Shown one piece after another: positions 26,079 to 36,764 of a stretch of DNA of 64,000 nucleotides. Every line of letters starts with the position of its first letter. The first letter of the stretch is position 1. Position numbers and translations under genes: made by a program. The notes beneath the pieces are model-generated. The model worked only from the letters and a program-made list of their open reading frames with translations. It had not been told where the DNA came from and ran no database searches. The DNA is taken from assembly GCF_014202945.1 (NCBI RefSeq), contig NZ_JACHHW010000003.1, positions 395,853 through 459,852 on the forward strand, read 5' to 3'. This DNA comes from Zhongshania antarctica (GTDB lineage Bacteria; Pseudomonadota; Gammaproteobacteria; Pseudomonadales; Spongiibacteraceae).

Positions 26079-26806
26079 TGCAGTGGCTTCTTGACGTGAA
26101 TCATGTAATTAACGTCGACATCTTTATCGTTAAGACGATAAGTGCGCAGTATGGGGTTGTAGGTCAAGCCCGTCATATGCTGCAGTTGTAAGTCGGCTTG
26201 ACGGACCCAGTTGGCCAGCTCGGCAGGGCGAATAAAGCGGCTGAAGTCGTGGGTGCCGCGGGGCAGCATTTTTAATAAATACTCGGCGCCAACAATGGCG
26301 AACATAAAGGCCTTGGGGTTGCGGTTGATGGTTGAAAAATAAATATCGCCACCGGGTTTGCAGAGTTTGGCGCAGGCGCGAATGACTGACGATGGGTCGG
26401 GGACGTGTTCGAGCATTTCTAGACAGGTGACCACGTCGTAGCTGCCCGCCTCTGCTTCGGCGAGTTCTTCGGCGGTAATTTGTACATACTCAACCTTGGT
26501 GCCGGACTCTAGCTGATGCATGCGGGCGACGCTGAGTGGGGTTTCGCCCATGTCGATGCCTTTGACCGTGGCGCCGCGCTGGGCCATGGATTCAGACAGT
26601 ATGCCGCCGCCGCAGCCGATATCGACAACCTTGCGCTCGGCTAAGGGCGAGCGCTCGTCAATATAGTTAACCCGCAGCGGGTTGATGTCGTGCAGGGGTT
26701 TGAATTCGCTGTTGCGATCCCACCAGCGGTGGGCGAGTTCTTCAAACTTGGCGATTTCTGCGGGGTCGACATTGCTAGTTGCGCTGCTTGAATGAGGCTG
26801 TTGCAT
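26072..26806 (-). CDS. ubiG: Ubiquinone biosynthesis O-methyltransferase UbiG
   Basis: SAM-dependent methyltransferase for both O-methylation steps of ubiquinone synthesis. It shows [18 protein letters not shown], the SAM-binding [14 protein letters not shown] and [11 protein letters not shown] 26806 is preceded by GGAGA on the minus strand and gives 244 residues, close to the family norm; the upstream ATG at 26851 adds 15 residues inside the preceding gene and is less likely. It begins one base after the deaminase stop codon, so the two are co-transcribed. Confidence 0.95.
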   Translation of the reverse strand: MQQPHSSSATSNVDPAEIAKFEELAHRWWDRNSEFKPLHDINPLRVNYIDERSPLAERKVVDIGCGGGILSESMAQRGATVKGIDMGETPLSVARMHQLESGTKVEYVQITAEELAEAEAGSYDVVTCLEMLEHVPDPSSVIRACAKLCKPGGDIYFSTINRNPKAFMFAIVGAEYLLKMLPRGTHDFSRFIRPAELANWVRQADLQLQHMTGLTYNPILRTYRLNDKDVDVNYMIHVKKPLQC

Positions 26807-26807
26807 T

Positions 26808-28136
26808 TTATTCTCCGCTAATTTTTTTGCGCCAGAGCTCGGCACGGGCAATGATGTCCCTGCTGTCTAACGTGGTCAGTTCGCCATTATCCAGTACCTT
26901 GCGGCCCATGATCCAGCTATAGCGAACCCGGTGGCTGATATTGGTGTACGCAATTTGGGAAACAGGGTTGTAAATGGGCTGTTGTTCCAGTGCCGAGAGG
27001 TCTATGGCAATGATGTCTGCCTGTTTGCCGACTTCAAGGCTGCCCACCAAGTGATCGATGTTTAGCGCTTTAGCGCCGTTGATTGTGGCCATTTCTAGGG
27101 CGTAACTGTCAGGCAGGGCGCTGGCGTCTTCTGCCACGGCTTTGCCCAGCAGGGCGGCGGTGCGCATTTCGCCAAATAGATCGAGGTCGTTGTTGCTGGC
27201 AGCGCCGTCGGTGCCAATAGCGACATTAATACCCGCCTTGCGCATTTTCTCGATGGGTGAAAAACCACTGGCCAGCTTTAAATTAGATTCTGGGCAGTGC
27301 ACCGCGTGGCAGCCATGGCTGGCGAGTGTGGCAATATCCTCGTCGTTGAGGGCGGTTAAGTGCACGCACTGGGTTTTGGGGCCGAGCAAACCCAGCTCGG
27401 CGAGACGTGCGATCGGTCGCTTGCCCGATTGCGCCACGGCGTCATCCACTTCCTGTTGGGTTTCATGCAGGTGGATTTGAATCGGCACGTCTAGTTCGGC
27501 GGCAAAGGTCACAATGCGCTGCATGGCCTCGTCGCCCACGGTATAGGGGGCGTGGGGGCCAAAGGCAATATTAATAAGCTCGCTGTATTTGTGCTCGTCG
27601 AGCAGGGCGAGGCCTTTGCGGAAGTAATCGTTAGGGCCGCTGCCCCAGGCGCTTGGGAAATCGAATATAGGAAAGCTGAGCTGAGCGCGAATACCGGCTT
27701 TGCGCGCGACTTGGGCGGTAACTTCGGGGAAAAAGTACATGTCACTAAACGTGGTGGTACCACTGCGCAGCATTTCGGCAATGGCGAGTTCGCTGCCATC
27801 GCGCACAAAATCAGCATTTACCCATTGCCCTTCGGCGGGCCAGATATGGTCGTTAAGCCACGTATGTAGAGATTTGTCGTCGGCCATGCCGCGAAACAGG
27901 CTCATGGCGGCATGGCCGTGGGCGTTGATTAGGCCTGGCATCACGGCATGGTGGTCGAGGTGAAGGATCTCCTTGGCGGTGATGGCTTGGGCTTCGGTAG
28001 CCGGTAATATGGCGCTGATTACGCCGTCATTAATGGCGATGGCGTAATGGCTAAGCGGCGCGCTAGCTGGGGTGACCGGTATTATCCAGCGGGCAAAAAT
28101 CAGGGTGTCGGCGCTATTGATTGTTGGGGCGGGCAT
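26808..28136 (-). CDS. 5-methylthioadenosine/S-adenosylhomocysteine deaminase-like amidohydrolase (TRZ/ATZ family)
   Basis: Metal-dependent amidohydrolase of 442 residues with the metal-binding NAHGHAAMS, the HLHET strand and the [17 protein letters not shown] segment that carries the last metal-binding Asp. In Pseudomonas the enzyme at this locus deaminates methylthioadenosine or SAH, feeding purine salvage. The frame stays open back to 28388, but the amidohydrolase fold begins just after [14 protein letters not shown], so ATG 28136 is chosen; the first 84 codons of the long frame are intergenic sequence holding the gyrA promoter region. Confidence 0.9.
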   Translation of the reverse strand: MPAPTINSADTLIFARWIIPVTPASAPLSHYAIAINDGVISAILPATEAQAITAKEILHLDHHAVMPGLINAHGHAAMSLFRGMADDKSLHTWLNDHIWPAEGQWVNADFVRDGSELAIAEMLRSGTTTFSDMYFFPEVTAQVARKAGIRAQLSFPIFDFPSAWGSGPNDYFRKGLALLDEHKYSELINIAFGPHAPYTVGDEAMQRIVTFAAELDVPIQIHLHETQQEVDDAVAQSGKRPIARLAELGLLGPKTQCVHLTALNDEDIATLASHGCHAVHCPESNLKLASGFSPIEKMRKAGINVAIGTDGAASNNDLDLFGEMRTAALLGKAVAEDASALPDSYALEMATINGAKALNIDHLVGSLEVGKQADIIAIDLSALEQQPIYNPVSQIAYTNISHRVRYSWIMGRKVLDNGELTTLDSRDIIARAELWRKKISGE

Positions 28137-28254
28137 AGGGCTGTCCGGATCCTGTTGAGCAAAGTCGCAAGTATACCCGCAAACAGAGCTGCTGTGGGCT
28201 GATTTGTCGCGATAGCACATTGATTTGCGGCGATTTTGAACTGTCTTAGGCCGT

Positions 28255-28271
28255 TGAAAATATGCTATCAT
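28255..28271 (+). promoter_or_regulatory. Possible gyrA promoter -10 region
   Basis: The stretch TATGCTATCAT (28261-28271) resembles a -10 region, with TTGAAC 19 bases before TATGCT. It sits about 140 bases before gyrA in the divergent mtaD-gyrA spacer. This is a weak match and no supercoiling-sensitive signature can be judged by eye. Confidence 0.3.
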
Positions 28272-28408
28272 CGCCCCTTTATTTTCTGCTTCGAGCTGTT
28301 GCGTCGTTTGCGGTGATGGTGTCAGTACTGGCTTAAATACCGGATGCGGCCGATTTCTCAGCGACAATGCTGCGAAGCGCGTATCCATAATAAGGAATTA
28401 CCCCGTTC

Positions 28409-31051
28409 ATGGCTGATATAGCTAAAGAGATTTTGCCGGTCAATATTGAGGATGAGCTAAAGCAGTCCTACCTCGATTATGCAATGAGCGTTATTGTGGG
28501 TCGGGCATTGCCCGACGTCCGGGATGGTTTGAAACCGGTTCACCGCCGGGTGTTGTTCGCCATGAGCGAACTCAATAACGACTGGAATAAGGGCTATAAA
28601 AAGTCGGCCCGTGTTGTTGGTGATGTTATTGGTAAATACCATCCCCACGGCGATTCCGCGGTGTATGACACCATCGTTCGCATGGCGCAGCCGTTTTCGC
28701 TGCGCTATATGCTGGTTGACGGCCAAGGTAACTTTGGTTCTATCGACGGTGATAACGCGGCGGCCATGCGTTATACCGAAATTCGGATGCGCAAAATTGC
28801 CCATGAAATCCTTGCCGATCTTGATAAAGAGACCGTGGATTGGGTGCCTAACTACGACGGCACTGAGCAAATTCCAGAAGTCATGCCAACAAAGATTCCT
28901 GCGCTGCTAATTAACGGCTCCTCAGGTATCGCGGTAGGTATGGCGACCAATATTCCGCCCCATAACCTCACCGAAGTGATTAACGGTTGCTTGGCAACCC
29001 TCGATAACCCCGATATCACCGTTGAAGAATTGATGGAGCACATTCCAGGCCCCGATTTTCCAACGGCGGCAATCATCAACGGCCGCGCTGGCATCGTCGA
29101 GGCGTATAAAACCGGCCGTGGTCGTATTTACATCCGCGCCCGCGCCGAAGTGATTATTGATGAAAAAACCCACCGCGAAACGATTATCGTCCACGAGCTG
29201 CCTTACCAGGTAAACAAAGCGCGTTTGATTGAAAAAATCGCCGAACTGGTTAAAGAGAAGAAAATAGAGGGCATTTCTGAGCTGCGCGATGAGTCTGATA
29301 AAGACGGTTTGCGCGTGGTTATTGAAATGAAACGCGGCGAAAGCGGCGAAGTTGTCTTAAACAACCTTTATGCCCAGACCCAGCTGCAGAATGTATTTGG
29401 TATTAATATTGTCGCCTTGGTCGACAAGCAGCCGCGCATTCTGAATTTAAAGCAGCTCATTGAATACTTTATTCGTCACCGCCGCGAAGTCGTTACTCGT
29501 CGTACTGTGTACTTGCTGCGCAAGGCGCGGGAGCGTGGTCATGTGTTGGAAGGTCTCGCGATTGCGATTTCCAATATTGATGAAATTATTACCACTATTA
29601 AAGCCTCGGCAACCACTCAAGAGGCGAAAGATGCCTTAATTTCTCGTCCGTGGAAATTGGGTGATGTGGCTGGCATGCTGGAGCGCGCTGGCGAAAATGC
29701 CTGCCGCCCAGACGATTTGGAAGACATGTACGGCATGCGCGACGGCCAGTATTACTTGTCGCCAGTGCAGGTGCAGGCGATTCTGGATCTGCGTCTGCAA
29801 AAACTGACTGGTCTTGAGCACGAGAAACTACTGGCCGAGTATCAGGAGCGCTTGCTGGAAATTGCCGAATACCTGAATATTCTGGCGAACCCCGATGTAT
29901 TGATTGCGGTGATTCGCGGTGAGCTTGAGCAGGTTGTGGCTGACTACGGTGACGAGCGTCGCAGTGAGATCGTTGCCTCGCATCTGGACTTGAACCACGA
30001 AGACCTGATTCCTGAAGAAGACCGCGTTGTGACTATCTCCAATGGCGGTTACGCCAAGTCTCAGCCCTTAGACACCTACCAAGCTCAGCGTCGCGGTGGC
30101 ATGGGCAAGTCGGCGACTTCGGTTAAAGATGAAGATTTTGTAGAGCATTTGCTGGTGGTGAACACCCATACTACCATTTTGTGTTTCAGTAATATTGGTA
30201 AGGTTTACTGGCTGAAGGTTTACCAAATTCCAGTCGCAGGCCGCAACTCGCGGGGCCGACCAATGGTGAATTTATTGCCACTGGGTGAAGACGAACGTAT
30301 TACGTCAATATTGCCGGTTAATGAGTACACCGAAGGCTATTTCATCTTTATGGCCACCGGTCTGGGTACCGTGAAAAAGACCCCGCTAGAGGCCTTTTCG
30401 CGCCAGCGCAGTGTGGGTTTGCGGGCGATCGAGCTTGATGAAGGCGACGTGCTCATTGGCACCGCAATCACTAACGGTGAAAACGATATCCTGCTGCTGA
30501 CCAGTGCGGGTAAAGCGGCGCGTTTTGCTGAAAAAGACGTGCGCGCTATGGGGCGTACTGCACGTGGTGTACGTGGTATCCGTATGGATGAAGGTCAGCG
30601 CGCTATCGCGATGATTATTCCCCAAGAGGCCGGTTGCGTGTTGACCGTGTCTGAAAATGGCTACGGCAAACGTACCTTGGTTGAAGATTTTCCTGCTAAA
30701 GGGCGTGGTAACCGCGGTGTTATCGCCATGGCCATGAGCGAGCGTAACGGCCCACTGGTTGGTGCCGTACAGGTGTTTGAAGGCGACGATCTAATGCTGA
30801 TCAGTGATCAGGGCACATTGGTGCGTACCCGCACCGATGAAGTGTCGATTCTGAGTCGTAATACCCAAGGTGTTCGGGTTATTCGTCTTAAAGAAGACGA
30901 GCATTTGGTTGGCGTGCAGCGGGTAGACGAAGAAGACGAAGCGTTGCCATTGGATGAAGACGGCGAGCCCATTGTCGCAAGCGAAGCGGATGTGATTGCC
31001 GCTGAGCCAGACGATAGCGCCGGTGACGATGCGCCTGCGGTTGACGAATAA
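28409..31051 (+). CDS. gyrA: DNA gyrase subunit A
   Basis: Type II topoisomerase subunit that cleaves and rejoins DNA during negative supercoiling. The 880-residue protein has the active-site Tyr122 in [11 protein letters not shown], and the quinolone-resistance region with Ser83 and Asp87 ([10 protein letters not shown]), the sensitive state by E. coli numbering. The C-terminal wrapping domain carries the GyrA box QRRGGMGK and ends in an acidic tail. It begins a long same-strand series through serC, pheA, hisC, tyrA, aroA, cmk and rpsA. Confidence 0.98.
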   Translation: MADIAKEILPVNIEDELKQSYLDYAMSVIVGRALPDVRDGLKPVHRRVLFAMSELNNDWNKGYKKSARVVGDVIGKYHPHGDSAVYDTIVRMAQPFSLRYMLVDGQGNFGSIDGDNAAAMRYTEIRMRKIAHEILADLDKETVDWVPNYDGTEQIPEVMPTKIPALLINGSSGIAVGMATNIPPHNLTEVINGCLATLDNPDITVEELMEHIPGPDFPTAAIINGRAGIVEAYKTGRGRIYIRARAEVIIDEKTHRETIIVHELPYQVNKARLIEKIAELVKEKKIEGISELRDESDKDGLRVVIEMKRGESGEVVLNNLYAQTQLQNVFGINIVALVDKQPRILNLKQLIEYFIRHRREVVTRRTVYLLRKARERGHVLEGLAIAISNIDEIITTIKASATTQEAKDALISRPWKLGDVAGMLERAGENACRPDDLEDMYGMRDGQYYLSPVQVQAILDLRLQKLTGLEHEKLLAEYQERLLEIAEYLNILANPDVLIAVIRGELEQVVADYGDERRSEIVASHLDLNHEDLIPEEDRVVTISNGGYAKSQPLDTYQAQRRGGMGKSATSVKDEDFVEHLLVVNTHTTILCFSNIGKVYWLKVYQIPVAGRNSRGRPMVNLLPLGEDERITSILPVNEYTEGYFIFMATGLGTVKKTPLEAFSRQRSVGLRAIELDEGDVLIGTAITNGENDILLLTSAGKAARFAEKDVRAMGRTARGVRGIRMDEGQRAIAMIIPQEAGCVLTVSENGYGKRTLVEDFPAKGRGNRGVIAMAMSERNGPLVGAVQVFEGDDLMLISDQGTLVRTRTDEVSILSRNTQGVRVIRLKEDEHLVGVQRVDEEDEALPLDEDGEPIVASEADVIAAEPDDSAGDDAPAVDE

Positions 31052-31087
31052 GTCTCCGCTAGGGAGAACGCTTTAAACTAAGTAAGG

Positions 31088-31117
31088 GTGGTGGAGCTAG
31101 TCTCCGCCACTGTTAAA
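31088..31117 (+). terminator. Hairpin between gyrA and serC (weak terminator or attenuator)
   Basis: GTGGTGGAG (31088-31096) pairs with CTCCGCCAC (31102-31110) through nine positions, one of them G-T, followed by TGTTAAATTTT. The T tract is interrupted, so only partial termination between gyrA and the amino-acid genes is likely. Confidence 0.45.
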
Positions 31118-31143
31118 TTTTAATCTTTGGAGTGGCAACGTAA

Positions 31144-32223
31144 ATGGCGCGTCGTTTTAATTTTTGTGCAGGCCCTGCTTCTATTCCTGAAGCCGTATTA
31201 ACTGAAGCCGCCGAGCAAATGCTGGATTGGCAGGGACGCGGTTTGTCAGTAATGGAGATGAGCCACCGCTCCGATGAAATGGTTGGTATCGCCAATGAGG
31301 CTGAGGCTGATCTGCGCGAGTTGATGGGTATTTCCGACGACTACGCCGTGCTGTTCTTGCAGGGCGGCGCCAGCAGTCAATTCTCTGCCGTGCCCTTAAA
31401 TCTGATGGGTGAAGGCAAGGTTGTTGATTATGTGAATACCGGTGAGTGGTCTAAAAAAGCCATTAAAGAAGCCAAACGCTATGCCAAAGTGAATGTGGTT
31501 GCCAGCTCGGAAGACACTAACTTCACTACAATTCCTGCTTTTGATAGCTGGAAGCTGAGCGAAGATGCGGCGTATTTGCATTACACACCGAATGAGACGA
31601 TTGGTGGTTTGGAGTTTTTCTGGACACCAGAAAGTAAGGTGCCCTTAGTCGCCGATATGTCGTCGACTATTTTGTCGCGTCCGGTAGATGTGAATAAATT
31701 TGGCTTGATCTACGCCGGCGCCCAGAAAAACATCGGCCCTGCCGGTTTAACCATCGTTATTGTGCGTAAAGACCTGCTGGGTAAAGCTAACGCGATTACG
31801 CCAACGATGATGGATTACAAAACGGCTGCCGATAATGACTCTATGTACAACACGCCACCAACCTTGGCGTGGTACTTGGCGGGCTTGGTATTTAAATGGC
31901 TGAAGGCCCAGGGTGGTCTGGAAGCGATGGAAGTGATTAACCGCCGTAAAGCGGAAAAACTCTACGCTTATATTGATGCCAGTGGTTTTTACAGCAACCC
32001 TGTTGAAGTGGCGAGCCGCTCGCTGATGAATATTCCCTTTGTTTTGGCTGACGCAAGCTTGGACAAAGCTTTCCTTGCCGGCGCTGAAGAAGCGGGGCTG
32101 CTAAATTTGAAAGGTCACCGTTCTGTGGGTGGCATGCGCGCCAGTGTTTACAATGCGGTACCAGAAGAAGCCGTAGATGCCTTAATCGCCTACATGAAAA
32201 CCTTCGCCGAACAGAATAGCTAA
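31144..32223 (+). CDS. serC: Phosphoserine aminotransferase
   Basis: PLP enzyme making 3-phosphoserine in serine synthesis and 4-phosphohydroxythreonine in pyridoxine synthesis. The start FNFCAGPASIPEAVL, the MEMSHRS motif and cofactor lysine Lys195 in GAQKNIGPAGL are diagnostic; 359 residues is the family length. GGAGTGGCAACG precedes the ATG. It lies five bases before pheA, so the two are probably one transcript. Confidence 0.97.
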   Translation: MARRFNFCAGPASIPEAVLTEAAEQMLDWQGRGLSVMEMSHRSDEMVGIANEAEADLRELMGISDDYAVLFLQGGASSQFSAVPLNLMGEGKVVDYVNTGEWSKKAIKEAKRYAKVNVVASSEDTNFTTIPAFDSWKLSEDAAYLHYTPNETIGGLEFFWTPESKVPLVADMSSTILSRPVDVNKFGLIYAGAQKNIGPAGLTIVIVRKDLLGKANAITPTMMDYKTAADNDSMYNTPPTLAWYLAGLVFKWLKAQGGLEAMEVINRRKAEKLYAYIDASGFYSNPVEVASRSLMNIPFVLADASLDKAFLAGAEEAGLLNLKGHRSVGGMRASVYNAVPEEAVDALIAYMKTFAEQNS

Positions 32224-32228
32224 TTACT

Positions 32229-33374
32229 ATGAGTGAAAGCAAAACGTCGCCAGTAGATCTCAATACCCTGCGTCAGGATATCGATAGCATCGATACCCAG
32301 ATACACGAATTATTGAATAGACGCGCCCGCTGTGCCCAGCAAGTGGCTGAGGTTAAATTGGCAGAATTCACGGCGGCCCAGCAGTTTGAGTCCAGTGGCG
32401 ACAGTAATAGCTCGCAACAGTTATTATTTTATCGGCCCGAGCGCGAGGCCCAGGTTTTAGAGCGAGTAAAGGCGGCGAATAATGGCCCGCTGGCTGACGA
32501 TACCGTGGCGTTTATCTTTCGCGAAATTATGTCGGCATGTTTGGCACTGGAAAAGCCGATGGAAGTAGCTTACCTCGGCCCCGGCGGCACCTTTACCCAA
32601 GCGGCCGCACTAAAGCACTTTGGGCACGCGGTGATCAGTTTGCCTCAGGCGTCCATTGATGGCGTGTTTGCTAAGGTAGAATCTGGGCAGTGTCACTACG
32701 GTGTGGTGCCAGTAGAGAACTCTACCGAGGGTATGGTTTCCCATACCTTGGATGCCTTTATTAATTCGCCACTAAAGATTTGCGGTGAAGTTGAACTGCG
32801 AATTCGCCTGCACCTCTTGGTAAGCAGTCAAACCTCTGGCAAAGAAATAAAGCGTATCTGTGCTCACCAACAGGCTTTGGCGCAAAGCCGCCGTTGGTTG
32901 GATGCGAATTTCCCCGGTATTGAGCGCGCTGCAGTAAGCAGTAATGGCGAAGCCGCGAGAATGGCGGCAGAGGAGGAGGGCGTCGCTGCGATAGCGGGGG
33001 ATTTAGCGGAAAGCCAATACGGCTTGCAGCGCTTGGCAGGCAACATCGAAGATCAGCCCGACAATACCACCCGCTTTCTTATTATTGGCCGCGAGAATGT
33101 GTCGCCCAGTGGTCGTGACAAAACCTCTTTGGTGGTCTCTGCTCGCAATCGGCCCGGTGCCTTGTTTAAGTTACTTGAGCCCTTTCAAAAAGCCGATGTT
33201 ATGCTGACTCGTATTGATACGCGGCCCTCGCGCAGCGAAACTTGGACCTATGTGTTCTTTATTGAGTTTGAAGGTCACCGTGAAGACCCGAAAATTATCG
33301 ATATTCTCAATACCATTGAGCAGCATTCCATTATGTTTAAAGTCTTGGGTTCTTACCCCAAGGCGGCGCTTTAG
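32229..33374 (+). CDS. pheA: Bifunctional chorismate mutase / prephenate dehydratase
   Basis: Converts chorismate to prephenate and then phenylpyruvate. Residues about 10-105 are an AroQ chorismate mutase (LRQDIDSIDTQIHELLNRRA), about 112-290 the dehydratase (YLGPGGTFTQAAAL, VPVENSTEGMV), and about 300-375 an ACT domain with RPGALFKLLEPF and TRIDTRPSR for phenylalanine feedback. The mutase has an insertion of about 20 residues, rich in Ser and Gln, between helix 1 and the YRPEREAQVL segment. Length is 381 residues. Confidence 0.97.
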   Translation: MSESKTSPVDLNTLRQDIDSIDTQIHELLNRRARCAQQVAEVKLAEFTAAQQFESSGDSNSSQQLLFYRPEREAQVLERVKAANNGPLADDTVAFIFREIMSACLALEKPMEVAYLGPGGTFTQAAALKHFGHAVISLPQASIDGVFAKVESGQCHYGVVPVENSTEGMVSHTLDAFINSPLKICGEVELRIRLHLLVSSQTSGKEIKRICAHQQALAQSRRWLDANFPGIERAAVSSNGEAARMAAEEEGVAAIAGDLAESQYGLQRLAGNIEDQPDNTTRFLIIGRENVSPSGRDKTSLVVSARNRPGALFKLLEPFQKADVMLTRIDTRPSRSETWTYVFFIEFEGHREDPKIIDILNTIEQHSIMFKVLGSYPKAAL

Positions 33375-33417
33375 TTATGTGTTTGCCCCTAGCCCTAATG
33401 CGGAAGGTAACTGAATA

Positions 33418-34521
33418 GTGAGTTGCGATGTATTTGCGCTGGCGAATGCCGGTGTGCGTGGTTTACAGCCCTACCAGCCGGGCAAGCCGATTGAGGAATT
33501 GCAGCGCGAGCTAGGCCTGAGTGATGTGGTCAAACTAGCGAGTAATGAAAATCCGCTAGGCCCGTCGCCACTGGCCTTGGCCGCGGCTCAGCACGCGTTA
33601 AAGCAGTTGCATTTATACCCTGACGCGAGTGGCTTTGAACTCAAGAAAAAGTTAGCGGCAAAATTGGGTGTGAGCGAGCAGCAGTTCACCCTTGGTAATG
33701 GCTCTAATGATGTACTTGATCTCATTGCCAGGACCTTTCTTGGGCCAGGCCGCTCAGCCGTCTTTTCCCAGCACGCCTTTATTGTTTACCCCATTGCCGT
33801 GCAGGCCGTGGGCGCTCGCGCGATTGTTACCCCTGCTAAAAACTGGGGTCACGACCTTGATGCCATGGCGGCGGCAATTGAAGCTGATACTCGTGTGGTG
33901 TTTATTGCCAACCCTAATAACCCCACTGGCAATTACTTAAATCGCGAAGAACTGTCGGCGTTTCTCGCCAAAGTGCCAGACCATGTGATGGTGGTGCTTG
34001 ATGAGGCCTATATTGAATTTGCCGGTGCTGATGACTTTCCTGATGGCCTCGATTTTTTAAAAACTTATGCCAATATTATTGTCACTCGTACCTTTTCTAA
34101 AGCCTATGGCCTAGCGGGTTTGCGCATTGGCTATGGCATAAGCAGCGCTGAAACCGCCGATTTACTGAATCGTGTGCGAGCGCCTTTTAATGTCAGTGTT
34201 CCCGCCTTAGCTGCCGCGGTAGCGGTGCTCGACGACGACGATTATTTGCAGCGTAGTCAGCAGGTCAATCGGGATGGTATGCAGCAGCTATGTCAGGGTT
34301 TGGATTCGCTAGGTTTAGCGTATATTCCCTCGTTGGGTAATTTTGTCGCTATTGAGTTGGCGGGTGACGCCATGCCGGTTTATCAGGCGCTATTGCGCGA
34401 GGGCGTCATTGTACGGCCTGTTGGTGTGTATCAAATGCCCAAACACTTGCGGGTGTCGATTGGTCTTGAACACGAGAATCAGCGCTTTCTTGCTGCGCTG
34501 AAAAAGGTGTTGAGTGTCTAA
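33418..34521 (+). CDS. hisC: Histidinol-phosphate aminotransferase
   Basis: Class I/II PLP aminotransferase of 367 residues for histidine synthesis, often also acting on aromatic keto acids. LASNENPLGPSP, NPNNPTGN and the Schiff-base lysine Lys228 in TRTFSKAYGLAGLRIGY are present. Its start is GTG 33418 preceded by GGAAGG. The position between pheA and tyrA suggests that it also works as an aromatic aminotransferase, although HisC is the sequence call. Its stop overlaps the tyrA start by eight bases. Confidence 0.95.
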   Translation: MSCDVFALANAGVRGLQPYQPGKPIEELQRELGLSDVVKLASNENPLGPSPLALAAAQHALKQLHLYPDASGFELKKKLAAKLGVSEQQFTLGNGSNDVLDLIARTFLGPGRSAVFSQHAFIVYPIAVQAVGARAIVTPAKNWGHDLDAMAAAIEADTRVVFIANPNNPTGNYLNREELSAFLAKVPDHVMVVLDEAYIEFAGADDFPDGLDFLKTYANIIVTRTFSKAYGLAGLRIGYGISSAETADLLNRVRAPFNVSVPALAAAVAVLDDDDYLQRSQQVNRDGMQQLCQGLDSLGLAYIPSLGNFVAIELAGDAMPVYQALLREGVIVRPVGVYQMPKHLRVSIGLEHENQRFLAALKKVLSV

Positions 34522-35422
34522 GTTTTATATCAATAAACTCGCCATTGTCGGTCTTGGACTGATGGGCGGTTCACTGGCCCGTGCGCTGAAAGCGCAGGGC
34601 TCGGTGGGTGAGGTGGTCGCGACGGGACGCCGCGCAGCCTCCTTAGAAAAAGGTTTGGCGCTTGGGGTGATCGACGCATGGACTCTTGATATGAAAGAGG
34701 CCGTCGCCAATGCCGATGTGGTGGTTATTGCCACGCCGACTTTGATTGCTGAAAAAGTACTGGCTGAGCTGGCACCGTTAATGACGCCGTCGATGATCGT
34801 CACCGATGTTGCCAGTGTTAAGGGCAATATGCAGCGCGCCGCTGAGCGCGTATTTGGCGAGGTGCCCGCTAATTTTGTGATGGGGCACCCCATTGCTGGG
34901 TCTGAGCAGAGCGGCGTGGAGGCGGCCACCGTCGATTTATTTTTAGACCACCGTGTAATTCTAACGCCTTTGTCGACGACCGCTGAGCCAGCCATCGCAC
35001 TGATACAGGCGATGTGGGAGGCTTGCGGCGCCGAAGTAGTGTGCATGGACGTGGCCGAGCACGACGCGGTGCTGGCGGCGACCAGTCATTTGCCTCATGT
35101 GCTGGCCTATACCCTTGTGGACGCGCTTGCTCAAAATGGTTCGGCGGCGGATATTTTTCGTTTTGCCGCAGGTGGTTTTCGCGATTTCACCCGTATTGCC
35201 TCCAGTGACCCGACCATGTGGCACGATATTGCTTTAGCAAATAAAGAGGCGATATTGCAAGGCATAGACGATTTTAGTGCCCATTTAGACAAGGTCCGCG
35301 CGGCGATTGCCAGCGGCGATGGCGACACCCTTTACGCGACCTTTGACCGCGCCAAGCGCGCTCGCGACGAACACTTTCTAGGGCAGTATCTCAGTCGGCA
35401 AAAGAAATCGCCCTCATCTTAA
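34514..35422 (+). CDS. tyrA: Prephenate/arogenate dehydrogenase
   Basis: NAD(P)-dependent oxidative decarboxylase of tyrosine synthesis, 302 residues, with the Rossmann motif VGLGLMGGSLARAL, GHPIAGSEQSGVEAA and HDAVLAATSHLPHVLAY. GTG 34514 is the start given by the frame (TTGAGTGTC), inside the hisC 3' end. In pseudomonads TyrA is commonly fused to AroA; here a stop and 25 bases separate them. No ACT or chorismate mutase domain is attached. Confidence 0.95.
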   Translation: MSKFYINKLAIVGLGLMGGSLARALKAQGSVGEVVATGRRAASLEKGLALGVIDAWTLDMKEAVANADVVVIATPTLIAEKVLAELAPLMTPSMIVTDVASVKGNMQRAAERVFGEVPANFVMGHPIAGSEQSGVEAATVDLFLDHRVILTPLSTTAEPAIALIQAMWEACGAEVVCMDVAEHDAVLAATSHLPHVLAYTLVDALAQNGSAADIFRFAAGGFRDFTRIASSDPTMWHDIALANKEAILQGIDDFSAHLDKVRAAIASGDGDTLYATFDRAKRARDEHFLGQYLSRQKKSPSS

Positions 35423-35447
35423 TTCGCTTATTAAAGAGACTCTAATC

Positions 35448-36764
35448 GTGGAATTCCTATTGCAGCCCGGTGGTCAGATGCGCGGTACAGCCCGTGTTCC
35501 CGGCGATAAATCTATTTCCCACCGCTCTATTATGCTTGGTGCTATTGCAGACGGCATCACCACCGTAGACGGTTTTCTTGAAGGTGAAGATGCGCTGTCT
35601 ACGCTTAAAGCGTTTCAGGCCATGGGCGTGCAAATTGAGGGGCCAGAAAACGGTCGCGTGGTGATTCACGGTGTCGGACGCGATGGTTTAAAGGCGCCTG
35701 CTGGCGATTTGTATGTGGGTAATTCCGGCACCTCAATGCGCCTGCTGGCGGGTTTACTGGCTGGTCAAAATTTTGATGTCACTATGACTGGTGACGTATC
35801 GCTGAGTAAACGACCCATGGAGCGCGTGGCTGCGCCGTTGCGCGCAATGGGCGCGGTGGTCGAAACGGGTGAGGGTGGACGTCCACCGTTAACCCTGCGC
35901 GGTGGTAGTAAATTACAGGGTATTGATTACGTGCTACCCATGGCTAGTGCCCAGGTGAAATCCTGTGTGCTACTGGCGGGCTTATACGCGGAAGGTCAAA
36001 CCCGCACCACGGAGCCAGCGCCCACTCGAGATCACAGCGAGCGCATGCTGCGCGGTTTCGGCTACGATGTTCACGTCGCTGGCCCTGTGGCCACATTGCA
36101 GGGCGGCGGCCGTTTGTCAGCGGTGCATATCGATGTGCCTGCAGATATCTCCTCTGCAGCTTTCTTTATGGTGGCGGCGAGTATTTGCCCCAATGCCGAT
36201 TTAACCCTTGAGCACGTTGGTATTAACCCCACCCGCGTTGGCGTCATCAATATTCTTCGCGCTATGGGTGGTGATATCACTGTCTTTAACGAACGCGAAG
36301 TGGGTGGCGAGCCAGTGGCAGATATTCGTATTCGCCATGCCAAGCTTAAGGGTATTAATATCCCGGAAGATCAGGTGCCTTTGGCGATAGATGAATTCCC
36401 AGTACTTTTCGTCGCAGCAGCCTGCGCCGAAGGCCGCACGGTATTGACCGGCGCCGAAGAGTTACGTGTTAAAGAGAGCGACCGTATTCAAGTCATGGCC
36501 GATGGTCTGCAGGCCATGGGTATTTCGGCTGTACCGACTGAAGATGGTATTGTCATCGAGGGCGGTCAAATTACCGGCGCAACAGTTAATAGCCATCACG
36601 ATCACCGTATTGCCATGTCCTTTGCGGTGGCCTCGCTGCGCGCGACTAAAACAATTCGGATACAGGATTGTGATAATGTCGCGACCTCCTTCCCGAACTT
36701 CGTTGAATTGGCGGCGAGCTTGGGGATGCAGATCGAGCAAGTAGATGCTGAGAGTGCCTCATGA
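35448..36764 (+). CDS. aroA: 3-phosphoshikimate 1-carboxyvinyltransferase (EPSP synthase)
   Basis: Sixth step of the shikimate pathway, joining PEP to shikimate-3-phosphate. Conserved segments are [39 protein letters not shown] and [17 protein letters not shown]. The start is GTG 35448. The 438-residue length is normal. It overlaps the cmk start by four bases (ATGA type), so translation is coupled. Confidence 0.97.
   Translation: MEFLLQPGGQMRGTARVPGDKSISHRSIMLGAIADGITTVDGFLEGEDALSTLKAFQAMGVQIEGPENGRVVIHGVGRDGLKAPAGDLYVGNSGTSMRLLAGLLAGQNFDVTMTGDVSLSKRPMERVAAPLRAMGAVVETGEGGRPPLTLRGGSKLQGIDYVLPMASAQVKSCVLLAGLYAEGQTRTTEPAPTRDHSERMLRGFGYDVHVAGPVATLQGGGRLSAVHIDVPADISSAAFFMVAASICPNADLTLEHVGINPTRVGVINILRAMGGDITVFNEREVGGEPVADIRIRHAKLKGINIPEDQVPLAIDEFPVLFVAAACAEGRTVLTGAEELRVKESDRIQVMADGLQAMGISAVPTEDGIVIEGGQITGATVNSHHDHRIAMSFAVASLRATKTIRIQDCDNVATSFPNFVELAASLGMQIEQVDAESAS

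Noticed and set aside
28137..28388. N-terminal extension of the deaminase to 28388
   Set aside because: The 84 extra residues have no amidohydrolase similarity, lie in the gyrA promoter spacer, and the normal enzyme begins at MPAPT.
28457..30625. Several antisense frames of 60-137 codons inside gyrA
   Set aside because: They are shadows of a GC-biased, highly conserved coding sequence; no promoter or start signal supports them.
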